From assembly GCA_017354895.1 (NCBI GenBank), contig CP071496.1, positions 2,046,001 through 2,110,000 on the forward strand: 64,000 bases of DNA, read 5' to 3'. The translations under genes were made by a program, and so were the position numbers. The notes beneath the pieces are model-generated. The model was not told the origin of the DNA. It worked only from the letters and a program-made list of their open reading frames with translations, and ran no database searches. Of the stretch, positions 35,501-46,348 are shown piece after piece. Every line of letters begins with the position of its first letter. Position 1 is the first letter of the stretch. This stretch comes from Podospora comata. Taxonomy: Eukaryota; Ascomycota; Sordariomycetes; Sordariales; Podosporaceae.

Positions 35501-38328
35501 TCATTGACAACATTGTCATCCTGGTTCCCCGCTCAGCCACCGTGTACCCGGTTGCGGCCAAGAAGCCGCCCGTTGGCAAGGGCCTGAACGTTCCTGCGCT
35601 GATCTCGCTCGAGCATTCATGGCCCCGTGGTGGCAGGGACGTCAGTGGCCGCCGTCTTGAAAAGCACATTCAGAAGCTCAAGGCTATCCCCGACACGACT
35701 TTTGAAGACTACGACCCGGAGACTGGCGTCTGGCAGTTTTCTGTAGAGCACTTCACTACCTATGGTCTGGATGATGATGACTCCGACGATGAAGAGTTTG
35801 AGGAGGAAGCCATCCAGCCTATGCAAGCTGCCAAGCGTGCTCAGCACGTTGAACAGATCCCGAGCCCGGTTGTCGAGGCCTCGTCCACGTCACCTGTTGA
35901 CCCCGATGATACCTTTGAGTTCAAGCGCAGCCGCCGCACTCTGCCTGGCGCCTTCGACGACGATGAAGCCGCCATGTTCGATGAAGAAGAGGACTCTGAT
36001 GTCTCTCACCAGGGTACGCCGCCTCATGAGCCCCTGGACGCTGACACCCCCATACCATCACGGGAGTGGCCTGAAGATGAAAGCATGGCTGACGGACCCG
36101 ATGACTTCCAGCTCGAAGCCTATGACGACTCGTACGAACAAGGGTCGGTCGACGGCGCCCAGGATGAGTTCCAGCTCTCCCGTTACGACGACAACGCTGA
36201 GCGACTCCCTGCTGGCATTGTGAGAGCACGGATGCGGGCGCTCAAGAAGTCGACAGCCCCGACCAAGATTGAGGTGGCCGGTGGTGATGATTGGACTCAG
36301 ATTTTGCAGGCGAGCGTGCGGGCGCCCAGGACGGTGGATCGGGCCACGCTTCGGGAACTCAACGAGACGGGGGCGGTTTGGGATATGAAGGATCGCGGGA
36401 GCCCCGCCCCCAAGGACGTGGCGGTGAATAATAACGACGACGGGTTTGCGACCAGTCTGGACTTGATGAAGTCGCTGTTTCAGCAAACGAAAGGCGGGCC
36501 GACTCAGTCCTCGCAGGCATCGCCCGCGAAGGGGTTCGTGAAGGTCGGTCTCCCGCTTGTCTCCTAGTTTTTCTTTTTTGCACACACACACACACACACA
36601 TTCTTTGTCTCACTACCCAAAAATTGCATCAACACCCGGTTTTGTAATTCTACGTATAATGAATTGAAACATTTTCTGACATTTTTTTTTCTTGTGTTAC
36701 AGTGGCCATACCAGACGCGTTCCAAGGTTGAAGACGACGAGACTCAGTCGGTCCCTCGTCCCACTTGGGGCCCTGACGGGGTTCTCGTGACGGCTCACGA
36801 CGGCGAGGCCAGCCTGCAGGCTGTTGACGGCACGATCACTCCTGGTGGGGAGGCGCAGGTCAACCCCAAGATTCTGGCTCAGCTTCAGCAGTATATCGAT
36901 AGCGTTTCTGGCTACCAGGGAGATTCGGGCCCGGAGTTTAAGAAGGTGGCGCAGGGTGATGCCGTTTGGGAGCTGGCGTCGCTGCTTTTTGACGAGAACG
37001 GCGTTGGACTGGCTGGTTTCTGGCGGCAACTGGTGCTGGAATCGACCAAGACTGCGCTTGCGAGGGCTGAGTCGCCGGAGGAGAAGGCCATCATTTGTTT
37101 GGCTGGGAATTTGGTCCCGGAGGCGTGTGCGCAGCTTGTCAAGGGGAAGGATATGAGACTTGCTGTGCTGGTTGCTGGGATCGGGAGTCAGCAGGCGGAT
37201 ATCAAGGCTCAGTTGAGGGACTGGAGGGAGTCGAATGTTCTCTCTGAGATTTCCGAGCCCGTCCGCGCGGTTTATGAACTTCTGGCCGGCAATGCCTGTG
37301 TTTGTAACGGCGTTAAGGACGCGCCGATTGAAAGTAGGGTTAGTTCCTTTACCATTTCTCAGCGGTTCGGGTTGACTTGGGAGCAGGCTTTTGGACTGAG
37401 GCTGTTTTATTCTGCCGCCGAGGACGGGGCGCCGAACGTGAAGGGGGCGATCAAGAGTTTTCAGATGGATGTCGAGCAGGACAGGGAGCCGGAGCCGGGG
37501 AGTCAGATGTGGAGTTTGTTGAAGGCGTTTGCGAACCAGGAGTTTGACTGGAGTGATGGGCGGTTGGGGTGGTTGATGACGAGGGCTATTCATGCGAGCG
37601 GCAAGGTTGGGTTCGGGGAGGATGATGTCGGGAGGCTGGACAGGGCGAGTGTTGGGTTTGCGGGGGCGTTGACGGGGATGGGGGATTGGGTGCCTGCGGC
37701 GTTTGTGCTGCTGCAGCTGAGCGAGAGGGAGGCGAGGGAGAGGGCGGTTAGGGATCATCTTGGGAGACACGCCAGTTTTATTGGTGCGCCGAGGAACCCG
37801 GGCAGTGCGTTCAGTGCGCTCAAGAAGTTTGGAGTCCCAGAATCATGGATCTGGGAGGCGAAGGCGCTGGATTATAGGGCCAGGGGAGAAACCCACCAGG
37901 AGTTTCTCGCGCTGGTCTGGGCGAAAAACTATGCCGAGGCGAACAGAGCTTTTGTTACAAAGGTTGGGCCGGATCTGGTTATTGGGAGGGAGTACAAGAA
38001 GCTGGCGACGTATGCGCAGCTGCTGTTCAAGGTGAAGAGGAATATTTCGGACTGGGACAGGGCGGCGGTGGTGTATTTGCTTTACCCCTTGGTTAGGCTG
38101 GAGAAGGGGAAGAAGAAGAGCAAACTGGATGAGATGGAGGAGAGGCTGTTTGATGGGTTGGTTTCGCTGAGGGGGATGGCGAGGGGGGATTTGAGGCAGG
38201 AGGCTGCGATTGCGGACATGGCGGAGGAGTTGATTCGGGTTAGGGGGGGGGAGGCGAGGCTCTATGGGTTGCTGCCGAGGGATGTTGCGGGGCGGTATAG
38301 GAGGGCGGAGGTGTTGGGGGAGATGTGA
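32565..38328 (+). CDS. NUP145: Nucleoporin NUP98-NUP96 precursor (NUP145-like, self-cleaving)
   Basis: Nuclear pore precursor of 1821 aa. Exons are 32565-32670, 32810-36543 and 36703-38328. The N half is built of GLFG/FG repeats (about 1-600) interrupted by a GLEBS-like Gle2-binding segment (AFNPLVEKEPNNVSQ, about 205-245). The autoproteolytic domain (EYWMSPSLEDIRAMN to the cleavage site) ends in HFTTYGL with His1016, Phe1017 and Thr1018; cleavage is expected between Phe and Thr, Thr replacing the more usual Ser. The remaining about 800 residues match NUP96/Nup145C, the alpha-solenoid of the Y complex, starting with an acidic linker. The second intron's donor is ambiguous: AAG|GTCGGT keeps FVKWPYQTR, while TTC|GTGAAG six bases earlier gives FWPYQTR; both stay in frame. 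The protein yields an FG nucleoporin and a scaffold nucleoporin from one mRNA. Confidence 0.95.
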
Positions 38329-39325
38329 GTTGATTTTGTCAGGGAAAATAGGAATGAAGGGAAAAGGGGGTTTAGTTTGGTCTTTTTTTTTGTTTTTGTA
38401 TTATCAGTAGTGTGTAGGAATTAATGGGATTTTTGTTACTTGGGAAAAAAACGGGGGGGGGGGAGCGATATTGGTTTTGTTTGTGAGCATTTGGTGATGA
38501 GTAGCGGGTTTACTTTTGAGGGAGGGGGGAAGGGGGGTTAGTTAGATTAGTATAGCTAGCTGAATCAATCAAGGGGGTGGATGATTCTCACTTTTGGTGT
38601 GTCTTCTTGTGTTGCGATCCTGTGAGGAATCATCACCCTTCCCACAGAATGACAAGCTCGGTGAAATATATAGGGACACAATATATCATGATTGTCAACT
38701 TGGGTCTCTTTGCAAAGGGGATAGGCCTCGAAAGATGGTTATAGGCCTTGCAAGACAGTTGACATGGCTCGCAAGATGGTCAAGAGGCCTACTGACGTTC
38801 CTTTGAGGCATGGTTCGGAATATGGTCTGCCTTGGCTTGCTTTTGCGGTGCCAGTTATTTCATCTAGATCGTTGTAACTTGGATGTTGAGGGTAGACAGA
38901 CAGGCTTGTCGAATACAATTGCAGACATAAAGGTCCCATGTGTTTCCTCTTGTCGACAAGTCGTCTGATGTTTATCGATAGGTAGGCAGGCACCTGGTCC
39001 AGTGTCTCTCCTAAGGCTTTCCCCACCGGTTGATACACAAATGGTGTGTACGATATTAGAGGGGCTTGCGAGGGAGCAAGCTCCAGAAGTGATATGCACA
39101 ACACGCCGATTTTTGAAGCAGAAACATCCTCTCTGGCATGTCCATGAAGGATACCTACCTACCATAGATACCATACAGCCACTCAAACACATGACACAGC
39201 AACTCACGCTCTCGACCAAGCCGACTTGTATAGATCGAATCCGCTACTGATATATATACACATACCCCGATTCCTGAATCGTTCCCCCCATACCCCCGAG
39301 CTCTCAACTCGAACAATCACTTCCC
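38329..39325. other. Convergent intergenic region, NUP145 and GIT1-like transporter
   Basis: Both neighbours end here. T- and G-runs at 38370-38470 and 38520-38540 suit 3' processing. The minus-strand frames at 38739-39219 have no motifs and overlap each other in different frames. No gene is supported. Confidence 0.4.
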
Positions 39326-40983
39326 CTACTCAACCAAAACCGCCGCCCCATCCTTCCTCAACCCCAGCTGCCCAGTATCATACCCATTCTCCTCCAAAAA
39401 CCCCCTGAACCTCTCATCCTCATCCCTGATCATGTCCTGCTCCACCCTCGGCACCCAAACCCAGCACAGCACCGCACTCAACACACACCCCGCGCTCGAC
39501 ACATAAAACGGATACTGGGCCGACAGCACCTCGCTCCCCCCCCCAGCCTTGACAATATACGGAAACACATAGGTGCCCACGAAAGCCCCCAGCTTCCCAA
39601 CCGCAGCCGCAACCCCATAATACTGCCCCCTCACCCCTGTAGCACAAGTCTTCGCAGCCAAAACCCCAATATTGTTCCCCGGCCCCAGCTCCCCCAGGCT
39701 CTGAAAGATCCCAAACACCACCGCAAACCCTCCCACCACCTCCGGCCTCGCCAGATAGGGGTAACAACCCGCCATCACAAACCCAACAACCCCCTGGAGC
39801 AAAACCCCAACCGCAAGCGCCCTCTTAGGACCCAACAAGTCAGACACCGGAGCGCCCAGCATCGTGCCCGGGATGTAAAACAGGTTGATCACCGTGTTCC
39901 ACCCAAAAACCGTCGTCAGCGGCGCAGAGTCCCCGTCAAAAATGTTCGCCAGGATCGTGCTCGAGTAGATCGAAAACGAGTACGCCGAAAAGTCGTACAG
40001 AAGCCAGATAGAACTGACGACAAACAGCCTCCAGCCATAAAACCTAAACACAAGCCTGTACGGCGTGCGCGCGTGCTTCATCGAGTGCTTTTGGAACTCC
40101 TCTGGCTCCTTGAGGAAAAACCTCAGGACAAACAGGCTGAGCGGAAACACCACCCCGATCCCGAGACTCGTCCTCCAAATAACTTCCAGGTTGGTGTTGT
40201 GGCACGCGGCCGCCACAAGCCAGGGGACAAAAGCCCCCATCACGAAGCCCTATCCCTTTGTCAGCACACCCTCCCCCCTCTCTTTTGTTGTAGCAGAGGT
40301 AAAACTCACCCAGTCAATCATGCTGTTCGTAAACAAAATGAACCACATATTCCTCGTCCCCTTCCTCAGCTCCCCCGACGACTCGGCCGCCGCGACGCTT
40401 CCCGCAGGGTACTCCCCCCCGATCCCAATCCCGACAAAAAACCTCCACGCCGTCAGCACGTTGAACATGCCCACCGCGTCCCCTTTGTAGTAACTCCCCG
40501 TGCTCAACGCCGTGAACAAGATCAGGATCAGCGTCGACAGCAACAGTGAGTTTGTCCTCGACCACTTATCACTCAGATACCCAAACAGCAACTGCCCCAC
40601 CACCGTTCCGGCGAAGGCGATGGCGCTGAGGTAGGATTTGGCTGTGGAGGTGGACCAGAGGGGGCCGTACTGGATTGCGAGGACGGTTATGACGGAGCCG
40701 ATCACCTTTTCCCTTGCGGGTTAGTAACTGACTGGTGGGGAAAGGTAGGGAAAGGGGGAGAGGTTACGTTGTTGATATACCCGTCAGAAAACAACCCTGC
40801 TCCGCAGGCGACGACGGGGAGGAGCTTTTGCCAGAGGGTTTTGTCATTTGGAGCTTCATTGCTGCTGACGGCGAGGGGGTTCTCGTTTTGGGTATGAGTC
40901 GGTGGGCTTGACGAGGAGAGGGGGGCTTTCGGAGGAGGATTTTGGTCCGAGCTGGCGCCCGAGTCGGCGCTTTCTTCCTTCAT
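39326..40983 (-). CDS. MFS transporter, GIT1-like (glycerophosphodiester/phosphate permease group)
   Basis: Plasma-membrane proton symporter of the phosphate:H+ branch of the major facilitator superfamily, 511 aa, 12 predicted helices. Minus-strand exons are 40983-40768, 40705-40310 and 40249-39326, introns 62 and 60 bp. After a Ser/Pro-rich cytosolic start come LFSDGYINNVIGSV, GYLSDKWSRT (loop 2-3 motif), RFFVGIGIGGEYPAGS (GGEYP signature of the PHS family) and WRLFVVSSIWLLYDFSAYSFSIYSS, which closely resemble yeast Git1, the glycerophosphoinositol/glycerophosphocholine transporter. The substrate is inferred, and inorganic phosphate is the main alternative. A Pho4/NUC-1-type CACGTG lies about 1.3 kb upstream. 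Confidence 0.9.
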
Positions 40984-42737
40984 TCTTTCTCTGCGTTCTC
41001 GATCGGGGATTGGCTTTGGGGACGGAGAAGAAGAAGTGAAGGATGAAAAAAAGAAGAAAAAAATTGAATGAAAAGGGGGGAAAGTGGGAGAGCGCTGCGA
41101 CGTTGCTGCACGCCGGCCGGCCGAACGGTCGGCGTGGCTTGTGAGCTTCCGGTGTGATGGGTCGCGGAGGCTGAAAGGCCCTTGACTTACGCTAGGGTAG
41201 GTTAGATGGTTGTCGGTCAGATGAGGGTGTGTTGTTAAAAGAATCAAATATATAAAAAAATTGATTCGGTGTATATGAGCGCGGACTCACCTAGGTAATA
41301 AACGTGTGCTGAGTCGAAAGGTCAACTTGGGAAAGTCGAGTCAACAGAATCGAGAATGGGCTGTGATGTAGGACTCGGTGAGAATAACGGTTGCTAAGGT
41401 TAGGAGAAGCCACGGGAGTTGCTTGGTTAAGCTGGGGGGCTGTCGTGCCAGTGGGCTGCAAGTGGCAGAGAATGCATGAGGCAGGAGCGGTGGAAGGGAG
41501 CACGTATTCTCCTTCAGTTCAGATAGGAACACGTTACTTGGAAAGAAAGTGTCGAAAAGATAAAACCAATGGGTTTCTTATATTTGGTAGGCGTGTTATT
41601 TGATTCTGTTCAAGGTTGAGGCGCTCCCCCCCTCCAGAGTATACCTCTCTCTGACCGTGCTGCCCTCAATAAGCACAGGTTTTTTTTATACCTTGTCTTT
41701 CCAACATTATATCTGATACCGACACCCTTGCTTGTGTCCCATGTCTTGCTCTCTCCGCTAATCGGCGGTGTGCTTCTGGTGTTGCTCTACATGATGCCTG
41801 CCTTCGAGATGTTGAAGGAAAGCAGGTGACGTCGGGGTCATATGCGCTAATAGAAAGCTCGGGGGTAAAGCAAGCTTTGCGAGTCAAACGGCCCGCAGCA
41901 CCTTCCGCCTGCATCCCGGCATTTGATTGCTCTATTAAAGATGGTCTTTAAACACAAACCAACAGACAAGCCTCAAACACAAACCAATAGGGCCTTCATG
42001 ATGGTGACAATGTACTGCACATGTACCTAAACAGCTGAGAGACTCTGGGCGGGAGGTGGGGGGACAGGCTGACTAGTGAGGCGTCATGTTTTAGACTATG
42101 CTTCTCGGATTTGGTCTTGTTGGGTGGTTCCTACGTTTCTGTTCAAGATCTTCATTTTGGAGACCCTCTGGAAGGGTATATATATTTGGGCCCGATCAGG
42201 AAGAGGCTGTCGGATGGCTGGTCGAGACATGTGGCTACCCTGCGGGATATAAAAAGCTGGACCGGTTCTTTCTTCATAATCCGGCACGTGAGAAGCTTGA
42301 GAAAGTATTGCGGAAATACCTGAGGAGGCCAAAGCGACAGTTGGCATAGGGACGGAGAGCGCGGGAGAGGTCGGAGCAGGTACAAAAGTGTCAATTTCTT
42401 AAAAATGATGGGTATGCCCCTTGACTATCTTTTTAGACCTCTCGACTGTCTCGAAAGCGTCCCTCGACTATCTTCAGAGGCCACAAATCCCCCATGACAC
42501 ACATTGTGACCCCCTCTGTGTAAGTGAAGCATTGAATCAAGCTGAAATTAGACATGTGTCCCATGTTTTCTCCACGGGTCGCACTCCTCCTCGTGTGATC
42601 CCGCGCACGACATGCTGTGCTCAGCACATCCCGACCAGTCAATCCCATCCCTTCCCCAACGCCAAAACACCAAAACCCAAAAAGCAAATTGGTATCATCA
42701 ATTCATCCATTTTTGACCGTTCTTTCAGAATACCACC
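40984..42737. promoter_or_regulatory. GIT1-like gene upstream region
   Basis: The region lies between the GIT1-like start and the stop of the four-TM protein gene, both on the minus strand. It includes a CT-rich leader candidate (about 40990-41060 read on the minus strand), TATAAAAA around 41251, an E-box CACGTG at 42285-42290 and a TATATATATTTGG stretch near 42177-42189. Reading frames of 60-106 codons have no recognisable feature. Confidence 0.45.
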
Positions 42738-43910
42738 CTAACCACCTATACTGGTCCGTCTATTGCCCGGTTCATACGGTGGAAGCATGGGTGCTGATGG
42801 CCTCATCCCATCCGACACCAACGCGTGGTCCATATCAGACGTGGTCGTCATCTGGTCCTCCTCGAGCAAACTGGGCATCCGGTGGTGATTGTGTGGGTGC
42901 GGGTACTGCTGTTGATGTGGTGGGTGAGGGACGTAGTCTCTCGAAGGTGGTTGCCGGTGCTGATGCCTCATGCCGTCTGACACCAACGCTGCTTCAGCAT
43001 TATCGCTATCTTCGTCCAAAGAGACTCGGTTGAAAGCATCCGACTGCGGCCGTCGGTGTGGCGATGGCACCGCACCGCCTGCTCCCACGGGTCGCCGTGG
43101 GATGGCGACTGTGTGAGCCCGAGCAGGAACCGCCGAGTAAGCGGGGCGCGATGTTGAGGCCGTCGTGGTGCTTCGAAGAGAAGCAGTGCGTGAAACGATG
43201 CCTTCGCTTGGTGGTGCTGGTGGCGCCAGATTGACTCTTGCGGTGCTGGAGATGGGTGATGGCTCCTCGAGGTCCTTGACCGCCTTAAGATTCACCTCCT
43301 CGTCCTCCCCCGAATTGCCAATCTTGATATACTTGAGCTCCAAGATGCGGACGACGTTGAGGACAATGGTCGCAATGTAAAAGAAGACCAAAGCGTGGGC
43401 GAACCCAAAATATGCGCGCTCCAGAGGGCAGAACTTGCCTAGGTCCCCGGGCATGTTTTGGTTCCCGTTCGGGGCATCGCCGGCCAGATACTCATTTGGC
43501 CGCGTGAGGCCGACACAGCTGACAGGAAGGCCATTCCAGGCAAGCAAGGATATGATGGCCATCGTCATGGCGCAAAAGATCAAGTCGAGAACCACAAAAG
43601 CAACCAGCCATGGCTCCGTTATGGAACGCCAGTTGTAGTGTTGAACCAAAATGGCGATGGTGGTGTACACGGTGATGAGGACGATCTGACAAGGTGTCAG
43701 CCTTAACTCGAGCTAGGTCGGTGGGACAATTGGAGACAGAAGGAAACATACCAACAGCTCAAGGATGACCATGTGCTGTGTCATGCCGAGCTTCTTGACA
43801 TGAATCCATATGGTGTTGAAGCCATGTAGAGCGGTCGATACTAAAGCCGCAGCAAGCTGCAGTGTTCGGGCGATGGCAAGCCATCTTGAAGATGACCCCC
43901 AACCCATCAT
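42738..43910 (-). CDS. Four-TM membrane protein with paired LVSDGMR motifs (MARVEL-like)
   Basis: Unrecognised integral membrane protein, 368 aa. Minus-strand exons are 43910-43752 and 43685-42738 with a 66-bp intron joining ...ILELL to IVLITVYTTIAIL. Four hydrophobic segments are visible: LAIARTLQLAAALVSTALHG, MVILELLIVLITVYTTIAIL, WLVAFVVLDLIFCAMTMAII and AYFGFAHALVFFYIATIVLN. The four-helix plan and the Arg-rich first helix recall fungal MARVEL-domain proteins. The loop between TM3 and TM4 is long, with two cysteines. The cytosolic tail (about 170 residues) is Pro/Ser/His-rich and contains LVSDGMR twice. The ATG ATG pair at 43910/43907 makes the exact start uncertain by one codon. The divergent neighbour has the same plan. 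Function unknown. Confidence 0.82.
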
Positions 43911-44843
43911 TGATTGCTTCACCAACAAAACTATGGTGGTGGACAAGGCAGAATAAACCTAACAAGCGAGGTTCTTTCTGCAAAAGAACAACTGCAATGC
44001 CCGAGCATTCGGACAAAAAGAGAAATAGAAAACAAAAAAGACCGTCATCCCATGTGGATGTCCAGTCCAGAGCTGAGAAACGAGAGAGGGGCTGTGTACC
44101 CTGGGCACATCTGCCCTATTCGGGGGACGCTGTGAGGAGAGGTTGGCGATGGGTTGGCAGCAGGGTTGCAGCCATTCAGCGGCCATCGAAAAGAACCACA
44201 TCTGCGGCACTACGGCACCAGCTTGTTGCGAGCTCTTCTTCCTTTTCCATGCAAGCAGGGAATCTTCACCAATTGCTACCCAATGAGATTGATGTGCGGT
44301 GGAACACGAGCATCTCCATGATGTTGTCGTGACTGGACGAGCTCCGGTTCGGGAGAGAAGGTGTGTTTCAGGTCATGGTAGTAGCTTCGTGGTGATTATT
44401 TCCGTCGCGAGGCTTTCTGATGAGAGATGCATCTTTGGGCGCCATCTTATCTTCTTCGTACAAGTGAATAAGAGGAAAAGAGAGAAAGTCTCCCCACTTG
44501 AGGAGACGCGTCATCCCAACACAGCCACACAGCCTCCCAATTGCTGCCAAGCCCCTCGGTGATTGGCCACCCCCCTTTCCCTTCATTCACTTATTCACTG
44601 GAAAAACAACTGCCAGCAACTGTGAGATTCTCACAGAGAGCCGCATTCCATCTTCTTGCTGCCTAGATCCCACCAAACAACTTTACCTCTCTGTAACTGT
44701 CCACGCGGCGGCCTCCAGGCGTGTTGATAATGGTCGCCATCCTCTACTTTCGTCTCTATTGCAAGAAGAAAGAAGAAGAAGAAGAAGAAGAAGAAGAAGA
44801 AAAAGAAGAAACTATTCTTCAGGCCGCCGCCACAACCAACGAA
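43911..44843. promoter_or_regulatory. Divergent promoter region of the two four-TM genes
   Basis: The two start codons are about 930 bp apart and face away from each other. The right end contains an imperfect GAA triplet tract (about 44763-44810) just before the plus-strand ATG. An in-frame upstream ATG at 44730 would extend that protein through the Glu tract, but I prefer 44844. No other gene is supported. Confidence 0.5.
44763..44810 (+). repeat. Imperfect (GAA)n tract in the leader
   Basis: Purine-only triplet repeat, mostly GAA, ending 33 bp before the proposed start codon at 44844. Confidence 0.85.
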
Positions 44844-45947
44844 ATGGCTACTGACACTCTCCAAAGCAACAACGAGAATGAGAAACGTAGCACCACCTCA
44901 TGCTGCAACAAGTCAGGCCGCCGTCGTCGCAACTGGCCATTTCTCTGGCTGACCGCCATCCGTACCTGTCAACTGGCCTACTTTGCCCATCTCCACGCCG
45001 TAGTCTTCTTGTTCGACCAGACTGGCTATTACAATGGCATGTGGGCATGGTACGCCTCCCCAGGTGACGATGAGCGATCAAAAGCCGGCATGCGCTGGGC
45101 GCGGGCATTGGTAGGTTCATGCCATTGTACATCCTTGGTGTGCACCATGAACTAACACCTCTCTCCAAGTCTCTCCTAAACCTAATCTACATCCTCATAA
45201 CCTTTATCTTCTCCCTCATGTTCCGCAACCTCGACCCCAAAAAGTGGCGCCTCTTCGGCATCCACACCTTCTTCGGTGATCTACTCATGGCATGGTCCCT
45301 CCTTCACATCCTCCGAGTCTTGCATCCTTCTTACACCAACTACTGCTACGATGTCCCCCGCAAGTTTGGTAAGTCCTCCCCCCCCCCGCCACGCCAACAT
45401 ATCACAACCCACCAACACCTACATAGACTACGAAAACCAAGGCATCCTCACCTACCTTGGCAAAGGCCAATTTAACAAAGAACGCTACCTAACCTGCGCC
45501 CTCCTCGACTCAATCTTCACCCTCGGCGCCATCCCCGCCTTGTCTCACATCGCCTCCATCATCGCCACCACTTGCAACATCCGCCGCGCCACCAACCAGC
45601 AACAGGTCGAGGTCTACCCCAAGGAGGAGGGTGTGGTCGACATCGAGCAGGGCACGATGATCATCCCGCCAGCTGCCGAGCCATCCCGTTCCCAGTCTCC
45701 TGTCTCCTCATCATCCAGGGGTCCATCACCACCGCCGTCGTACCGTTCCCGATCCAGCTCCGGAGTAACGGAAGCCGGCCGTCCTCCAAGCTACAGGTCA
45801 GCGCCGTCGGTCAGAGCCCGAGCGTCAATGGAGACCGTGTCGTCTGTTGATCCTGATTCCTATCTTGTATCTGATGGGTGGAGGGCGCCGGAGCACCCAC
45901 CAGTATATTCCAGCAGATCGCCAAGTTTGCGGGATGGACAGGTTTAG
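44844..45947 (+). CDS. Four-TM membrane protein with C-terminal LVSDGWR motif
   Basis: Unrecognised integral membrane protein, 328 aa. Exons are 44844-45110, 45170-45368 and 45427-45947 (introns 59 and 58 bp), restoring RWARALSLLNLIYIL and PRKFDYENQGILTYL. Four hydrophobic segments are visible: LAYFAHLHAVVFLFD, LLNLIYILITFIFSLMF, FFGDLLMAWSLLHILRV and LDSIFTLGAIPALSHIASII. The N terminus is basic and cytosolic (NKSGRRRRN). The tail is Ser/Pro-rich with PPSYRS twice and ends near SYLVSDGWRAPEHPPVYSS. Layout and tail motif match the divergent neighbour, though I see little similarity between the helices themselves. It could be MARVEL-like or a related fungal family. Function unknown. Confidence 0.82.
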
Positions 45948-46348
45948 TTTCTTTTGTTCTAGTGGTTTTCTTTTTCTTGATTAGCGGGTATGGTGCGATG
46001 GTTCAGGCGTTATGGGTTGGTATTTTGAACAAAAACACCGTTTTGGCGTTGTAGAGAGCCCACATCACAGCTCTTCTTGTGTATCATCAAACACACACTA
46101 CCCAAGTATATATATATATATATATACTGGGTTTAATCAAGCACACTGAGACATGCACATAATAATATCAACATCTGTGTGTTACGCTTTGATTCCTTTT
46201 CGAATCCCTAAATGTAGATACACTTACTACCCTCTTCTTCTTCTCTTTTACAAATTTCCAATCAACCCACCCAAAAACAATAACCTTGAACCTAACCTAA
46301 CGGCTAACAACACCAAAAACGCCTCACCATAACTCGCTCAATGATAAA
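45948..46348. other. Convergent intergenic region with (TA)10
   Basis: 3' ends of the plus-strand four-TM gene and the minus-strand BRCT gene. A TA dinucleotide run occupies 46107-46126 and an AACCTAACCTAACGG repeat lies near 46286-46305. No gene is supported. Confidence 0.5.

Noticed and set aside
42096-42349. 83-codon plus-strand frame with a hydrophobic start and basic end
   Set aside because: The opposite strand is open over the same interval, there is no homology I can recognise and no promoter-like context.
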